From contig CAIIXF020000002.1 in the NCBI GenBank assembly GCA_903813345.2, forward strand, positions 15,508,467-15,572,466: a DNA stretch of 64,000 nucleotides, read 5' to 3'. Made by a program: the position numbers and the translations under genes. The stretch comes from Owenia fusiformis. Lineage: Eukaryota; Annelida; Polychaeta; Sabellida; Oweniidae. Under the pieces are notes generated by a model. It ran no database searches. It saw only the letters and a list, made by a program, of their open reading frames with translations, and was not told the DNA's origin. Positions within the stretch are counted from its first letter, which is position 1; every line of letters begins with the position of its first letter. Below, one piece after another: positions 36,001-46,153 of this stretch.

Positions 36001-36811
36001 AGGCAAACTTAACCACATTTCAGACAAAACTTCTAAATTTTTTACTCTATTAACCGAAGAAACACTTTCCAAGCAAAAAGAAATTCCTATACAAACAAAC
36101 ATTGGTAATACAATAGCCAACTCACTGATCCAAAATGACCAACTTAAAGTAACATATGAAGAAGGATTTGATTCACAATATCCTTCTGAGTTACCAAATG
36201 ACTGTGATAGAATCCAAATTCAAAATGACTTGTATGTAGAAATCATAAATCTTTTTGTTCGAGTGCTCACAAAACAATTAAGGAAAGACTTCATAAATTT
36301 TCATGAAACCAAAAAAACACAGGCACACAGAAAAAAAGTCTTGCAGAAAAAAGCTAAAAATTCTGAAATTTCATGGACTACAATATCTAATGATCAGAGT
36401 GTGTCAAAATGTAATTCACACAATGAATTAAAACGCCACATAAGTGAGTATGGAACCATTCCAAGTAAGTTCACAAAATTAGAAGCTACTCATCTTGCAA
36501 AAATGTATAACATCCCCCTCAAATCAAACCTGAAGAAGTCAATAATTGTGGACAAACTACTGAAAGAAATTCCTTCAAGACAAGGTATGTCAAATGCGAA
36601 CTATGCTGGACCAAGTAGGGACCAACTACCACGCCCAAAAGTTCGCTACCAATGCCCAGAGTGCCTGCTAAGTGTCACATCAGAGCAAGAAGGAATTCAG
36701 TGTGACCGCTGCAATAAGTGGGTTCATAAAGAATGCTCACAAATTGACAATGAACATGACTGGGATGAGATATCTAAACCAGGAATTGAATTTATATGCC
36801 ATTTTTGCTAA
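21032..36811 (+). CDS. PIF1-family helicase with SAP-like motif and PHD finger
   Basis: Predicted nuclear ATP-dependent 5'-3' DNA helicase carried by the giant transposon. Exons: 21032-21249, 23652-23875, 24064-24212, 26898-27050, 28658-28904, 31085-32092, 34674-35060, 35727-36811. All seven junctions keep frame, giving 1,156 aa without a stop. Helicase signatures: Walker A GQSGTGKS (residues 24-31), TGSTGIA, Walker B VLVIDEVSM (D112, E113), GDFLQLSPV (148-156), LTQVMRQ, YAVTCHKTQAST (about 352-363) and VAIGRVRR. A Ser/Thr/Pro linker follows with nine full 16-residue repeats (SDIHPSSHSVPPTATQ), then a charged helical region, a SAP-like motif (LKKSIIVDKLLKEI) and a canonical C4HC3 PHD finger whose ligands are C1105, C1108, C1121, C1124, H1129, C1132, C1153 and C1156. 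The PHD suggests histone-tail binding, perhaps for targeting. Introns hold many repeats. Rep/HUH motifs are absent. Confidence 0.88.
21520..21800. mobile_element. TA-flanked palindromic miniature element
   Basis: Ends TACAGGGCGTCCCGAAAG and its inverted partner (GGGACACCCTGTA), with arms that also share GGCAGACATACACCAATG. A TA at each edge fits a Tc1/mariner-type miniature element. Lies in helicase intron 1. Partial relatives end near 37,060 and 62,360. Confidence 0.75.
21871..23575 (+). mobile_element. Pearl/HINE-like interspersed repeat, copy A
   Basis: Starts CAACTCCACAGAGTAGCAAA and continues with units of about 150 bp built on 'GAACCAAATCCGTTCACTGG' and 'AAAATGGCGGCCATTTTGAA' motifs. 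The right end is degraded. Interrupted by the fold-back element at 22,773-23,309. In helicase intron 1. Confidence 0.65.
22773..23309. mobile_element. 537-bp fold-back element, TSD CAGTT
   Basis: Almost the whole element is a palindrome with ends CACTGGTGATCCACTCG. CAGTT is duplicated at 22,768-22,772 and 23,310-23,314. Inserted inside the pearl-like copy A. Short relative at 7,064-7,287. Confidence 0.8.
24257..25518 (+). mobile_element. Pearl/HINE-like interspersed repeat, copy B
   Basis: Starts CAACGCCAAAGCGTAGCGAA, carries core units of about 135-147 bp, then a GGAC/GGACGGAC microsatellite, and ends CTTCGTTCGATGGGATAA. The start's ATCCCATCGAAC is the inverse of the end's GTTCGATGGGAT, forming subterminal inverted repeats. 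In helicase intron 3. Confidence 0.7.
26407..26816 (+). mobile_element. Pearl/HINE-like interspersed repeat, copy C
   Basis: Short copy: CAACTCCACGGAGTAGCAAA start, GACAGACGGAGG microsatellite, TTCATTGGGATAA end. In helicase intron 3. Confidence 0.7.
27157..28517 (+). mobile_element. Pearl/HINE-like interspersed repeat, copy D
   Basis: Close relative of copy B with the same ends and core ('CATACCAAATATGAACAAAA' units), ending in a GGACGGAC tract and TTTGATGGGATAA. In helicase intron 4. B and D probably derive from one source element. Confidence 0.7.
29364..30906 (+). mobile_element. Pearl/HINE-like interspersed repeat, copy E
   Basis: CAACTCCACGGAGTAGCAAA start, about seven core units ('TTCACTGGTATTTGAGTTAT'), a GACGGACGGACAGACGGACG microsatellite and a CTTCGTTCGGTGGGATAA end. 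A copy of the 162-bp satellite element (29,432-29,822) is nested inside. In helicase intron 5. Confidence 0.72.
29432..29822 (+). mobile_element. Short copy of the 162-bp satellite element
   Basis: Same ends as 581-1,788 (AACAAGGCACAGACGTGAAC ... CAATATCGTACC) but with only about one full core unit, so copy number of the core varies between insertions. Confidence 0.75.
31521..31965 (+). repeat. 48-bp coding minisatellite in helicase exon 6
   Basis: Nine full 48-bp units plus a partial one, each encoding 16 residues of the linker. Because 48 is a multiple of three, alternative frames on both strands also stay open; these are shadows, not genes. Confidence 0.9.
32300..33050. repeat. ACGG-bearing repeat and GAGTAAGTAGCT minisatellite
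   Basis: Two diverged units ('GGGCCAAAAGTGAAT', 'GGAATCCTATCGACAGAGG') end in a GACGGACAGAC tract and AAGTGAGTGATTGCAA, followed to about 33,050 by tandem GTAGCTGAGTAG units. Relative at 40,050-41,125. In helicase intron 6. Confidence 0.6.
33100..34250 (+). repeat. Three dispersed copies of a ~150-bp segment
   Basis: The segment around 'GGTTTGCAGATTCAGATTCC' and 'TTGACCTACTTTCCGGACGC' occurs at about 33,110, 33,602 and 34,085, spaced roughly 490 bp. Short open frames over these copies are not genes. In helicase intron 6. Confidence 0.6.
35061..35726. other. Helicase intron 7 with short tandem units
   Basis: Between the last two helicase exons. Three units around 'GTGCAACAGTATAGTTCA' repeat at roughly 60-70 bp from 35,410 to 35,585, followed by a fragment of a pearl-like end. 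No coding signal. Confidence 0.5.
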
Positions 36812-37071
36812 TAGAAACATGAAGTACACTGTTACCATAGGAATGTGCAAAGACTACTTGCAATACAAATAATATAAGATGAGCATTAACTTCAAAAGTA
36901 ATGGAGACATTTACTTGAAACTTAATGAGTGATCACATGTAGACAGTAGTCTATTGGGGAGACAACTTTCATGTTTTAGCTACATGATCATGTGTTAGAA
37001 AATATTGATTGGTGAATCTGTGCTATTGATATACTTTTGGGTATATTTTTGGAGACACCCTGTATACTGTA

Positions 37072-40000
37072 TTATGAGTTTAATGAAAATATAGTACTTA
37101 CCACATTCTTTACTGGGGAATTAGTCAAGGTTTTCAGTGGTGGACGTGCATATGGAGTTGCTGCCTTAGACTTAACAACATGCTTTCCAGAGTTCCTCTT
37201 TTTGGATAAAGTGCTTTGGCCAAGTATAATAGCGTTTTGTGTAGATTTGTACTGTTGGTAATTTGGATTTGTGTTTGCCCCATTGTGGGTTGCACGAACT
37301 TGACAAAAGTGGTTTTCTATCGGATCACTGTTGATGTAAGTGGCCATGATAGATGACTGAGGTGATGTTGTAAACCTGGAATTGTAATTATTATTTTTAG
37401 AATATGTAAAACAATTGTTATGAATGAGTATTGTGAAGCTTCAAACTAAAATTTGGAGACATAGTATTGAATCATTGGGAATTCATAAGAATGCAAGCAT
37501 TATTCAACACAAACAAGTAAATAACATCATATGATGATTATAACAAGTGGGGATCCACAGGAAACAATGTCATTTTGTCCTCCAATCGAAATAGATGTTC
37601 ATATCTTTAATTAATTAACTATTTACCCATACTCATTAAGTACTTTATATGTCAACTCACTTTCAAACACTCAAGTGAAACCTATGAACTTATGTATGGC
37701 GAGTTACGCCATACTATTTTTTCACATTTTGGAATGTTTACAAAATAGGTTACAACATTTTAGGCTTTATGATCATTCTATCGTCAGCTTTACAATTGTT
37801 ATTGTTAGTACCTCAACTGAAATGCTCGAATCTGATTGGTTCATTAGCGGTCAACAATATGTACTGTTGACCGCTACTTTTGAAAAAAAAGTTTCATGAC
37901 GTCATAATGTTTACAGAAAAAACATGATAGACGGACATTTTGTAAACGTTGATGAAAGTGATATTTTCACTTTACTAGTTGACAAGTATAGCAAAAATAG
38001 AAATAGAAACGTAACATTAACATTAATTTATTAATGGGTACACAGTGATGTGCCGAAAACAGAGAAGTTAGCTACGACTGTCCTCAGATTTTCTAAAAAA
38101 ATATTGCTGGTATGGTTCGGAGGAAAGATTGTGAAATGAAGCCATTCTGATTGATGATTGTCGTCTATATATGTATTATTAGTTTCTTCGGACTAACAAA
38201 ACAATTGTAGACCTCTACATTCGGTCAACGGTCAAAATCCTATACCTCGACTGTAAACCTTGAAACTAATGTTGACCTAGACCTTCGGTCTCTGTCAACA
38301 GTAGTTTCTCGGTTTACAGTCTCGGTAAACAATTTTGCCGAGAGACCTCTGGAGAGGTCAACAATTGTATATAGTGAAAGTAGAAAGTAAAATCTATTCC
38401 CTAGAGAATGAGTGCCTTTTTATCATGCACACAACTAGCTTTGCTAGCTAACATTATTGCCATTTCTGTAGGGTAACTGGTAAGGTCACCATTTTGACTG
38501 AAATGATCAGTTATATTCAGTGGTAATGTAAACAAAGCCAGTACCAAGTCTGTGTCATACATGCAACTTTGCTTTTCAAAAGAGAGCTTCGTGTTCACTA
38601 TATCAGTTTTCAATAAATCTCTCAACTCATCATGCTAATCAGAGTTTGTTGTCAAAATAAGGACGACTTTCTATTATGGTCATTTTCTCTGACATAATCG
38701 CCTAATTATTGTGCACGTATTTAGCATGTATTCCTTCCAGCTTGCTGACTGGATGAGAATTGGTCAGAATTGGAAATGATTTATGACTCAAGCCAGCTAC
38801 TAAACTGTAATATGGCCTATACTAGTAGGCAGAGGGTAGTTTATAAATAGACTCGGCATGCAGGGTATGCTTATGATCATACAATAGGGGAGTATATACA
38901 CCCTTGGTATACGCAGCTAACGAAAATTGACCGGTACGGGTCAAAAGCTGGACCGGTACGGGTTAACGGATTTATTTGAATTTAAAATAGCCATAACTTG
39001 CTCAATATTGACTTTGTGTCTAATTTGAAATATATGATGCCTCCCGATGCTTTTAAGTACCCCAATTTTTTACAGATTTTTAAACGGACCAAAACTCTCT
39101 AAATGCGCATTTATGCTCTTTTCTCTCGAGAACGACTGTCTCATTTTCACGATAACTTTTATTTAGTACTTCTAACATATAAAATATATTTTTCCCCATC
39201 AAGGTATGATGTAAATGACATGCTATTTACATCTTGTGAGTTTTAATGAGGCGCGTTTGATTTTATAAAAAATGCCAAACTTTGTGACAAAGAATTTCAT
39301 CCTGCTTGCAGCGAGAAGACGGACCGGTTCGGGGCAATCTGCTTGCAGCGAGAAGATGGACCGGTTCGGGGCAATAGCTGATGAAATTCTTTGTCACAAA
39401 GTTTGGCATTTTTTATAAAATCAAACGCGCGTCAGCTTTTGACCCGTACCGGTCAATTTTCGTTAGCTGCGTATACCAAGGGTGATATAAAGCTAAGATG
39501 GTTGTTACTATAGCTGTCATATTCATTAATATGTATATAAAATGACTACAATTGTCATTAAAAAAATAAACTTACACAATAACAGAGTTTTTTGATTTGT
39601 ATATTTCTTGTAGGTTCGATTCCCACCAGGGTGAAGTGTCTTAGCATAGCCCTTGTGATAATATATCATATGAAATCCCATTTTCGATCAAATGGGTCAT
39701 GACGCCACAATATAGCGTCTTCGATATCGTCAATGACAACGGAATCTGATTTTGAGTAATTTAGAAAGACAACAGCACATTGTAATTACAGTGTCTGTAT
39801 CTCATTTTGATTGGTTAAATCTTATACTTTATTTCTATGGTAGAACATTATTAACTGTACAATGAGTAGTAAGACACTTTGATTGATTGTTGTTCCGATC
39901 CGAAGGAATTTAGTCTAGGTGCTCTATTAAACCTGCACATCGCTCCAAAACGCAATATGTTGACATATATTATTTTTACATTTTCAAGCTCTAATATAAA

Positions 40001-43000
40001 GTTTATGTAAATAAAAAAATTTTTTTGCGTAATATATACCGTGGGTACTGGGCTCACATGGTGTTGCTCAAAAGTGAAAATAATAAAAAAGATGGGTATA
40101 ATTTTTTGCAGATTTTTTGTGACAAAATTATTTCATACAACTACTCTTTAAAAACACATGGCTTTTTACAATGCAGGAGCAGGACACCTGAACTTATTTG
40201 TAAAGCTAGGAAATGGGCCAAAAGTGAATTTCCCAAGACAAAAATGGTGGCCATTTTGAAATTAGGCGAGATTTTGAAGCAGGAGTCACAGGTTTTTTTT
40301 CTTTATTGATGTTGAACAAAATTATTTTAAATCGGGAATCCTATCTACAGAGGATTTAAAAAGTGTTGACAGAGGTTTAAAACTTGCCACTTTTTTGGAC
40401 TGACTAAGAGACAGATGGACGAATCAATGTTAACTAAAATGGCTGAAAATAAAAAAACTGATATAATATTTTGCCGATTTTTTGTAACAAAATTATTTCA
40501 TACAACTACTCTTTACAGTGACATGGCTTTTTACAATGCAGGACAGCTGAAATTATTTGTAAAGCTAGGAAATGGGCCAAAAGTGAATTTCGCGAGACAA
40601 GAATGGTGACCATTTTGAAAATAGGCGAGCTTTTGAACCAAGAGTCATAGGAGAGTTTTTTGTATTGATGTTCAACAAAATTAACTTAAAACAGGAATCC
40701 TATCGACAGAGGGTTTAAGGCAAATGGTCCAAAAGTGGATTTTGCGAGACAGATGGACAAATCAATGTTAACTAAAATGGCTGAAAATAAAAAAATGGAT
40801 ATAATTTTTCGCTGATTTTTTGTAACAAAATTATTTCATACATCTACTCTTTACATTGACATGGATTTTTACAATGTAGGACACCTGAAATTATTTGTAA
40901 AGCTAGGAAATGGGCCAAAAGTGAGCTTTTGAACCAGGAGTCATAGGGGGGTCTTCTGTATTGATGTTGAACAGAAATAACTCAAAACAGGAATCCTATC
41001 GACAGAGGTTTTAAAACGTGCCACTATTGTTGACGAACAGACGGACGGACATCTTGTAATACAGACGGACGGACAGACAGACGGACAAGTGAGTGATTGC
41101 AAAAGCTCACCATGTGAGCTAAAAAGGGGCATGCGGGATTCGAACCCGGGCCTCCCGCGTGCTGAGCGAGCATTCTACCGCTAGACCACCGTGATATTAT
41201 GTATGGTAGAAGTAATTAAACGCTACTTATTTTGAATGCTATGATTCGGAAGTGACGTCACGTTCTTCATTTAGAAACCTTTCCAAAATCATATCGCCGG
41301 CTCCGATCAGAGCAATTCAATGAAAAATCTTTGAAATGACACATTTATAGTAAGTATTTCTACACAAGATTTGCCCCATTTGTTCATCATTCTATAATCC
41401 TTCATTAAGCTCAAAATGATAAAGTTCACCCCCGAAACAACCCAAGATGCGTTTCGGGGCAAAGTCCAGCTTTAAACATACAGTTCATGAAAATATAATT
41501 GAAGCGACGGTTATGCCCCCCATTTGTGACAATGTTATCTGACTTTACCGTTGTCAGGCTATTCCGGGGTGTATGTGCAAGTATTCAAGATATTTGGCTT
41601 ACAAATGGATGGAATACCTGACAGAGAGAGGGTTTCACTGTTTTGTTAAGATAATGATATATTTACCAATCTTACCTCTCTTTGCAAAGTTGTATAAAGC
41701 CAAGAACTGCTGACTGTAAATCAAATCTGGTCTCATCTGACAATAGTCGTTGCCTCCATAGACCACCAGCTGTCTTTTCTGACTCCTCCCACGAAAGAAA
41801 CCACTCAGAGACGGACTTTAATGCCACTATCCTGTCATCAGTTAGTGATTTGATGGGTCTCTTGTCCTCACAGAAAATTGTGACTAAAACACTTGTCTGC
41901 TGGAGTAGTTCTATTGGTCCATTTAAAGCCTCACTTCCATTTCCTAGAGTTGACTTGTACTGTAACATGACTTCTAAAAAATGGCGGTCTAATACTTCTT
42001 CTGCCAAATGATTTCTCATTTTAGATGCATTGTCCAAATGTATATGTTTGTCAGTAAGTTTTCGATTAATATCCAATGAATTACATTTGTCGAAATTATA
42101 GGTATCCACAAATTGGTCCCATACAATTGGGCAGTTTTTCCAAGATAAAGTCCTATTTCCACTTGATCTACTTGCCAAAATACCATTTCTTATTTTCTTC
42201 AGACAGTGCTTCATATCCATTATGAAAATCAAATATTGCCTAAATGGATTTTTTGGCGATGGTATTTTGAAGTTCTCAGTAAGGGGGTTCATTTCTGTAA
42301 AATTGATATCAATGAGTTGTCTATTTGTGATTGCACCATCGAGGCTGCAATAAATGATTGTAAATGTGTATACTTCCAAAAAAGTAATAAGTTTCCAAAG
42401 AAGAATATGTAATTCTTCTGCAGTTGCCTGTTTGCTTGGAAAATGGGCCAATGGCCATCTGAAGCCATTGAGGCCTAAATAGGTGAACTGGAGTACATAA
42501 GAAGCTAATGCCTCCTCTGAAGATTTGCTTGACATTATCTTCAGGTCCATAGCTTCTCTCCCCATATCCACAAATCCAACTAATTTCAAGTGTGAGCCTT
42601 GACGTACACAAATCAGATCCTCCTGGATAGACATCTCATCAATGAGGATCCCACCTGTATACGCACTTTGAGGCTGTTGCTGTTGTTTAGCCTGTTGCAG
42701 CATCCAATTAATAATATCCGGATTTAATCCAGTGTCATTAGACGCTTTAGCTTTGTAGTGTTGCAGAGTTCTGCCAGAAGGTAATTTTATAAATCCTGAA
42801 TTGTTCAAAGTCTCGTAGGACTTTGGATTTTGGCACCACAGTCCTAAAGCAACACTGATGGTAGCCTGGTCCCACTTGTGACCCCTGGGGTCATTAAGCA
42901 TTTGATGTTGTTGTTGTTCATGGAAAAATTTTTTTGTAGCATTGGATGCATTTGGCATAACCTGATCAATAATATCTTGTACATCTTTAGAGTCTGATGG

Positions 43001-43745
43001 ATCTACCTTTAAATAATTTTTATCCCTGGAATATTTTACAGTAATATTCCTGCAAACTGTACATGACTGTGTAGAATTACCCATATGGAATGTTAAAACT
43101 CTATTGCAGTTTGGACTCCTTAGAATATAATTAGGGCTATTGGAAGATATTTGACATTTTTCTACTTGGATTGAACGCACTACTGTATCGCCTAATTTTG
43201 GTTTGCCGCAACAGAGGGATATATTGTTGATAATGTTGAATAGAGTCTGCATACAGTTGGTATCACTGGGGAAAGTATTGTCAAGTAAAATAGATTGCAG
43301 GTCAACAGTTCTTGTGCCCACACATATCTTAAATGTACTGGTTACTGTAGAAATTATGATGTCTTTAAAAATGGGTAGTCCATTCAATGTCATATCAGAC
43401 TTCAGTTGGATGAGAATGTCTGTAGGCTCTTCAGATACCCTGGCATTTGGAATGATGGACATCACATTTTGTTTAACTACTTGGTAACTGGGAGCAACAG
43501 CAGTGCCCTGATAACAAGTGCAGCTGTTTTGTCTATACTTTAATCCGCTATATATGGTAGCCTGTCTATCACTGCTGCATGGAACATGAACCCTTTCACG
43601 TTTTGTGCCTATTGCATTCATTATCAACCTTCCAAAGTTTGCAGGATTGACTTTGCTTCCTATATCAGCTTCACAAAGCTTTACCAAACTGTCACAGACT
43701 TCTGGTGTGGCATTATCCTTTGATAGCATGGTATGATGGACTAAC
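37072..43745 (-). CDS. P-element-type transposase (P superfamily), two exons seen
   Basis: Predicted DDE/RNase-H-like transposase that cuts and joins the 26-kb element. Exon 43745-41676 encodes the main body; its donor GAGAG|GTAAG joins in phase 2 to an acceptor at 37375, and that exon runs to the stop at 37072. The product is about 785 aa from the first ATG (43,729); five codons upstream are open to an AG acceptor, so an earlier exon is possible. Numbering from that ATG: an RFX-like winged-helix stretch (VNPANFGRLI, GLKYR; about 10-66); a Cys-rich region (170-230); first catalytic Asp D364 in LIDEMSI; second D464 in CSLDGAI; a GTP-binding insertion-type motif MDMKHCLKKIRN (504-515); SDETRFDLQSAVLGF (664-678). 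The second exon supplies SDPIENHFCQVR, whose E705 is the likely third catalytic residue, plus GANTNP. The length is close to Drosophila P transposase (751 aa). The usual THAP domain is not seen. Confidence 0.85.
38899..39484. mobile_element. Palindromic element with CACCCTTGGTATACGCAG ends
   Basis: TIRs of about 50 bp extend into GCTAACGAAAATTGACCGG and GTACGGGTCAAAAGCTG, and the interior is partly palindromic. ATATA stands directly outside each end (38,894-38,898 and 39,485-39,489). The sequence is AT-rich here, so a TA duplication cannot be excluded. Confidence 0.7.
40050..41125 (+). mobile_element. ACGG-bearing interspersed repeat with ~330-bp units
   Basis: Three units with 'TTTTTACAATGCAGGACA' and 'GCTAGGAAATGGGCCAAAAG', then GACGGACGGACAGACAGACG, and a terminal hairpin AGCTCACCATGTGAGCT. 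The left edge carries CTCACATGGTG. Same type as 32,300-32,816. Confidence 0.6.
41126..41195 (-). tRNA. tRNA-like sequence, probable pseudogene
   Basis: The minus strand shows D-arm TCTAGCGGTAGA, an anticodon arm with CTCGC/GCGGG stems, T-arm with GGTTCGAATCC, and a TTTTT tract at its 3' side. The body resembles tRNA-Gly but the anticodon would be AGC (Ala), loop position 33 is C instead of U, and the acceptor strands do not pair. Likely a tRNA pseudogene or SINE head. Confidence 0.5.
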
Positions 43746-43811
43746 CTGAAAATTAAAATAAAAAATGTATGTCATAAAAATATTCAGTAAGCAGTAAAAA
43801 CTATAAATCTG

Positions 43812-44405
43812 CAACTCCACAGAGTAGCAAATCCCAACGAACACTATATAAATTGTGAATCTGTACAGTCACAATGTAATATTTACCATTTACTCTTTCC
43901 TTCAATAAACAATTGAGATCATTGTACAACATTTAAAAATGTCTCTAAGTAATGCCAAATTCCTGCTCTAGACAGCCATTTTGAATTTCAATCAGAAACA
44001 CAATACCATAATCGTGATCTACTCTAAAATTTCTTTTTCTCAATTTACATGTATAATATATAGACAATATCTAAGAGATCAGAAAAATTCTTGCAAAATC
44101 CCTCATTAGGCAGCTACATGTATTTTGAATTTTACAAAGCCTGATTCAGAAAAACGATATAATATTTGCAATCTACTCAAAATTGCCTTTCATTTGAGTA
44201 TAGTAAAGCTGTAAAAATAATTCAAACTTCTCTTGAAAATGAAAATAAAATTAAATTCATTACTTTGGTTTCAGATGAAAAACATCCAATATAAAGAAAA
44301 TCTGTCATATAGTTTTTGAGTTATCTTCAGGACGGACAGACAGACTGATGGCCAGACGGACAGATGGCTTCACTATATCCCTACCAAACTTCGTTCATTG
44401 GGATA
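43812..44405 (+). mobile_element. Pearl/HINE-like interspersed repeat, copy F
   Basis: Starts CAACTCCACAGAGTAGCAAA, carries a GACGGACAGACAG tract and ends CTTCGTTCATTGGGATAA. Lies just upstream of the transposase exon, still inside the giant transposon. Confidence 0.7.
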
Positions 44406-46153
44406 ATTACAACAATTCTCATCTATAATTTTGTTCAAATACATGAACATATAACGTGGGGAATAAGTCACCAAATTGTAATATTCTCCTAATATATGCT
44501 ACACAATGTAAAAGGGAGGGGTGACTAAAGGTCAACATACAACAAATAGCTGATTTCTTTAGACTAAACCTATGTCCAGTGAGCACCTAACCCCCCTCCC
44601 ATTGAATAAGCAAGACATAAACGAGGCCCTATCTCTTGCAAGACTTATGCCTGGCAAAACTTTCACCATGTTATTAAATGTTTTTAAGTTTCGCAAGGAT
44701 CCAGCCATGACCATGGTAGTGTTATAGTGAAAGCCTGGTGTAATCGTGATTTATCCGGATCGGATCGCAGATCGTACAAATTCACCGGCCCTGGAGTATA
44801 AAGGATATATGCTTCGTCCAGTAATAATGTCAAAGAGGTATGGTGACGGCTGTACCAGGCATAACTCTTGCATCCTTAGCATGTGAATTTTCGTTTGAAT
44901 TTTTAGACATTTTCGTCACCGGAAGTAGACAATTATCATTGTTTATCGCATTCCTACAACAACCTACAAGAAGAATTCATGAAATATGTAATTGTAAGAT
45001 GTTGTTTGTAAAACAGACAGACTTATCTATTTCGGATCTTACCATGAACATTGAGTTTTGGCCATTTTTAGCTAGAGGAAACTAATATTCTTCGCAGCTG
45101 GGCAATCTCCTAGCGTTCGTTCAGTGCAACAGTATTCACGTGACCTGTGCTATTTTCTTGTTCTTTTTCATTTAAGAGCTATCAAAAATCAATTTGTAAA
45201 ATATACATTCTAATAAGAATTTTATCAAGTAGAAAATCATATTATTTATTTAAACAATCCAACATTATATTTATTTGGAGATCATTCACCTCAAACACCA
45301 CGTGATCATCACGTGACAAAATGGCAAATGGTCCGTCAAACATATTTCAACTTTGAATATTTCCATGAAATACAGGTGAGATTTCAAGTAATCATTTTCT
45401 AAAAGATTATGTATAAATGCGTGAACATACACATTTGCCGTTTGTTGAATAAGAGACAATTTCTCCTTGCAGTTAGTGGACATTAGTTAAAAGGAGGCGA
45501 AGTACGGATTTGTTTTTTTACAAAGACCCCCCACATTAGAACTTTCCACAGAGTCCAAATGATGTCACGACAAGATCCAATAAGTTTCAATCAGGGTCCA
45601 GATGTCATTCACTAGGGATTTAATTGGACTTTTGAGATTAGTTGTATATTTTTGGGCTATAAGACGCCACAACAATATGTGCTTAAGTTACATGATTGTT
45701 TTATGTCACCGTGTAGAGATGGTGACATAATGAAGTTTGTTAGAGTTTATTCGTATATTTAAACCTTTTCTTGGTCATGCAATACTGCATCAAAACACAA
45801 AAAAACAGATATAGAAATTGTGTTCACAGTTTGAAAATCTGATTTAAAACCCCTTGCAAAATGTAACATAACGTAAAAGAGCACGAAGCGCTATCTATAT
45901 TGTTCTTGGTAAAAAAGTCATTTACAAAAATAACAATAGAGTTCCTTACTTGTAAGTAACCCTACCCCATCCAGAACAGTATACCAATAGCCTAATAGTA
46001 TAAGTGGCGCTACATGTTTCTGTGACAATATAACCATTTACTTAATAGATTCCACTAAAAGCAACATTTCACTATCACTCCATCTTTTCCGCCCCTTATA
46101 CCTAACTTCGGGTCTTTGTAGTTTTTCAGTGATTTTTTCACTGGATTATCTTG
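44406..46153. other. Right subterminal region of the giant transposon
   Basis: Between copy F and the right TIR. It should hold the transposase promoter and any 5' exon on the minus strand. A minus-strand open frame at 45,286-45,483 could end at a phase-2 donor but shows no recognisable domain, so no exon is called. Confidence 0.4.

Larger units (their letters stand above)
37376..41675 (-). other. 4.3-kb transposase intron filled with repeats
   Basis: Separates the main transposase exon from its C-terminal exon. Holds a palindromic element (38,899-39,484), an ACGG-type repeat (40,050-41,125) and a tRNA-like sequence (41,126-41,195). Between 37,900 and 38,390 there are short inverted GGTCAACA/TGTTGACC motifs. 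No other exon was recognised. Confidence 0.6.

Noticed and set aside
39600-39640. tRNA gene on the plus strand
   Set aside because: Only a B-box-like GGTTCGATTCC; no A box or cloverleaf upstream.
43203-43487. Plus-strand frames over the transposase exon (also at 41,682 and 42,206)
   Set aside because: Antisense shadows of the transposase coding exon.
45286-45483. First exon of the transposase
   Set aside because: Only a weak phase-compatible donor and no recognisable motif.
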